Positions 62,406 through 64,000 of a stretch of DNA of 64,000 nt are shown piece after piece (the stretch's first letter is position 1; each line of letters begins with the position of its first letter). Location of the stretch: NCBI GenBank assembly GCA_902778255.1, contig CACYXD010000007.1, positions 1-64,000 on the forward strand, written 5' to 3'. Below the pieces are notes generated by a model that did not search any database, had not been told where the DNA came from, and was given only the letters and a program-made list of their open reading frames with translations. The position numbers were made by a program, and so were the translations under genes. The DNA is from an uncultured Prevotellaceae bacterium. Its GTDB lineage: Bacteria > Bacteroidota > Bacteroidia > Bacteroidales > Bacteroidaceae.

Positions 62406-63418
62406 CGCTTAAACAATTTTATTTTCTTGAGCAATGGGTTCTTCCGATCCAAGATGCAGATCTCGATAATCAGCAGAAGGATGGCGAAAGCAGCTGCATA
62501 TTGGAACTGCTCCGCATAGTCGCTATATATCGTTGTCTCGCCCTTCTCAAGCTTATCTAACTCTTCGTCCAGCAAGCGCTGAGCGCTGCTATTGTTGTCA
62601 ACGTGGATATAGGCACCTCCACCAGCCTGTGCTATCTCACGACACATCTGCTCGTTGAGACGTGACATCACGGTATTACCCGTATTGTCAATCATATAGT
62701 TTCCCGTATCGGGATCGGGCACGGGCGAGCCATTGATAGAACCTATTCCAAGCAGATAGACATTATATCCTTCCTCATGAGCGGCTTTGGCAGCTTCTAC
62801 AGCCCCACCCTCGTGGTCTTCACCATCGGTAATCACAATGATGGCCTTGCCTACGTGCTCCTGCTGAGTGAAGCTGTGGGTAGCCATCTGGATGGCAGCG
62901 GCAATATCCGTACCTTGATTGACAATCATCGAGGGGTCAATGGTGCTGAGGAACATCTTCGCCGATACATAATCGCTTGTGATAGGGAGCTGTACAAAGG
63001 CATCTCCCGCAAAGACAATGAGTCCGATCTTATCGTTGATGAAGTTCTCAACCAGGTTCTCTACCATCATCTTTGCCCTGTCCAGACGCGAAGGCGACAC
63101 ATCCTTTGCCCGCATGGAGTTGGAAATATCCATTGCTATGACCACCTCTATGCCTGAGCGTTTCTCCTGACTGATGCCATTGGCCTGCTGTGGACGTGCC
63201 ACCATCAGGATAACCATTGTCAATGCCAGTTCCAAAAGGCAGAACTTCACCAACGGACGCCAACGTGACACGTTGGGCATCAGCTGCTGTATTAATTCTG
63301 GGTCTCCGAACTTACGCAACCGCTTCTTCTGATTGAAATATGTGATGAATCGTATGATGGCCAACAGCAGCACCAGCGACAGCAGCCACAAGTATTCTGG
63401 ATTCTCAAATCTAAACAT
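62402..63418 (-). CDS. BatB, von Willebrand factor A domain membrane protein
   Basis: 338 residues. Membrane segments near 10-27, 58-74 and 307-325 flank a VWA domain. The MIDAS is intact: DISNSM (about 96-101), a Thr in QGTDIAAAIQ and ITDGEDHEGG. Bat VWA proteins likely assemble an envelope complex with the other Bat members. The ATG shares one base with the batA stop (TAATG). Confidence 0.92.
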   Translation of the reverse strand: MFRFENPEYLWLLSLVLLLAIIRFITYFNQKKRLRKFGDPELIQQLMPNVSRWRPLVKFCLLELALTMVILMVARPQQANGISQEKRSGIEVVIAMDISNSMRAKDVSPSRLDRAKMMVENLVENFINDKIGLIVFAGDAFVQLPITSDYVSAKMFLSTIDPSMIVNQGTDIAAAIQMATHSFTQQEHVGKAIIVITDGEDHEGGAVEAAKAAHEEGYNVYLLGIGSINGSPVPDPDTGNYMIDNTGNTVMSRLNEQMCREIAQAGGGAYIHVDNNSSAQRLLDEELDKLEKGETTIYSDYAEQFQYAAAFAILLLIIEICILDRKNPLLKKIKLFKR

Positions 63419-64000
63419 TACGGTATCCTCCTAAATATGGTTATCCTAAGAAGAATCTCGAGCAGCAGCGCACCCAGTGCGATGAGTGCAAAGCGCTGGT
63501 AGTCCTCATAGCGTCGGCTGTAGCGCTGCACCTCTATCTTCGATTTCTCCAGTTTGTCTATCTCATGATAAATCTCACGCAGTTCCTCGGCATTACGGGC
63601 ACGATAGAACTTACCGTTAGTGGTCTTCGCAATGTTTGTCAGCGTCTGCGTGTCTATCTCCACAGGAATCTGTACATACTGCACATGGTTGCCCACGGAC
63701 AGAGGATAGCGTGCCGTGCCATTGGTGCCTACACCTATAGTATATACGCGCACGCCCAGGCTCTGTGCTATTTCTGCCGAAGTCATTGGCGAGAGGTCAC
63801 CACGGTTGTTACTACCATCCGTAAGCAGTATCACCACCTTGCTCTTGGCATTGGAGTCTTTGAGACGCGACACGGCATTGGCCAGTCCCATACCTATTGC
63901 CGTTCCGTCTTCTATCAGTCCTCTTGCAGCAATATCTGTCTGCACATTGCGTAGCAGCGACAGCAGCGAGGCGTGGTCAATGGTCATGGGGCATTGTGTA
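63418..64000 (-). CDS. BatA, von Willebrand factor A domain protein (5' part outside the window)
   Basis: About 193 residues are in view; the frame continues past 64000 (TQCP precedes MTIDHASLL). The visible part has the second half of the VWA fold, with GTAIGMGLANAVSRLKDS (the MIDAS Thr) and VILLTDGSNNRGDLSP, and ends in a membrane segment (FALIALGALLLEILLRITIF). Upstream MIDAS DxSxS lies outside. First visible gene of the bat operon on the minus strand. Confidence 0.9.
   Translation of the reverse strand, partial: TQCPMTIDHASLLSLLRNVQTDIAARGLIEDGTAIGMGLANAVSRLKDSNAKSKVVILLTDGSNNRGDLSPMTSAEIAQSLGVRVYTIGVGTNGTARYPLSVGNHVQYVQIPVEIDTQTLTNIAKTTNGKFYRARNAEELREIYHEIDKLEKSKIEVQRYSRRYEDYQRFALIALGALLLEILLRITIFRRIP

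Overview
The window reads as a chromosomal segment of a Bacteroidales bacterium, most likely Prevotella or a close relative. The reasons are the promoter style (repeated TAnnTTTG -7 boxes just upstream of genes, weak Shine-Dalgarno signals), AT-rich intergenic repeats of the 'aattcttaattc' type, the Bacteroidetes-only families (smalltalk peptide, DUF4248, DUF6371, DUF2027, Bat proteins, SusC/TonB-like barrels), a Complex I operon with fused nuoCD and no nuoEFG, and a secreted pectinolytic pair whose lyase ends in the '-GIYVNNGRKVIVK' tail common in Prevotella.

Layout. 1-2861: one end of an accessory module: 3' end of a DUF3987-like protein, DUF6371, DUF4248, an HU-like protein, a 31-residue smalltalk peptide and an N-acetylmuramoyl-L-alanine amidase, with palindromes and tandem repeats between them. 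2902-10461 (minus): TetR regulator, SGNH hydrolase, MBOAT acyltransferase (each joined to the next by an ATGA overlap), ABC-F ATPase and a lipoprotein M13 peptidase. 10570-18731: malic enzyme MaeB, a short HPPK, a LysM glucosaminidase, the putrescine pair aguA-aguB, a FetAB-like pair with a degenerate ATPase, and thrC. 19107-22088: an outer-membrane barrel. 22262-30861 (plus): dnaB, phoH, a broken purC, menG, aroE, a TPM/LemA pair, purM and a degenerate TrpF-like gene. 30924-37969: a GH28-GH105-six-hairpin fusion and a pectate lyase. 38010-41695: a TRIC-type channel, a sensor kinase and rarA. 41708-42241: no intact gene, but a scar made of three gene fragments. 42242-52347 (minus): nuoN-M-L-K-J-I-H-CD-B-A. 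52473-54524: a TonB receptor. 54526-64000 (minus): batA-batB-batC-batDE-PAP2-queA-DUF2027-nadE, nearly without gaps.

How it works together. Most of the window is housekeeping: respiration (a NADH-module-less Complex I plus menaquinone methylation by MenG), NAD, purine, shikimate, threonine and polyamine synthesis, replication (DnaB, RarA) and cell-envelope upkeep. The accessory biology lies in four places: the smalltalk/amidase module, the O-acylation operon, the pectin enzymes, and the recombination scar upstream of rarA and downstream of the nuo operon. The scar carries the DUF4248 3' end and the same four-unit 22-bp repeat seen in the module at 1.3-1.6 kb, so the two loci are related. purC has lost about 50 nt including its GKVRD motif and is frameshifted. 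No tRNA, rRNA, CRISPR array or intact insertion sequence was recognised.
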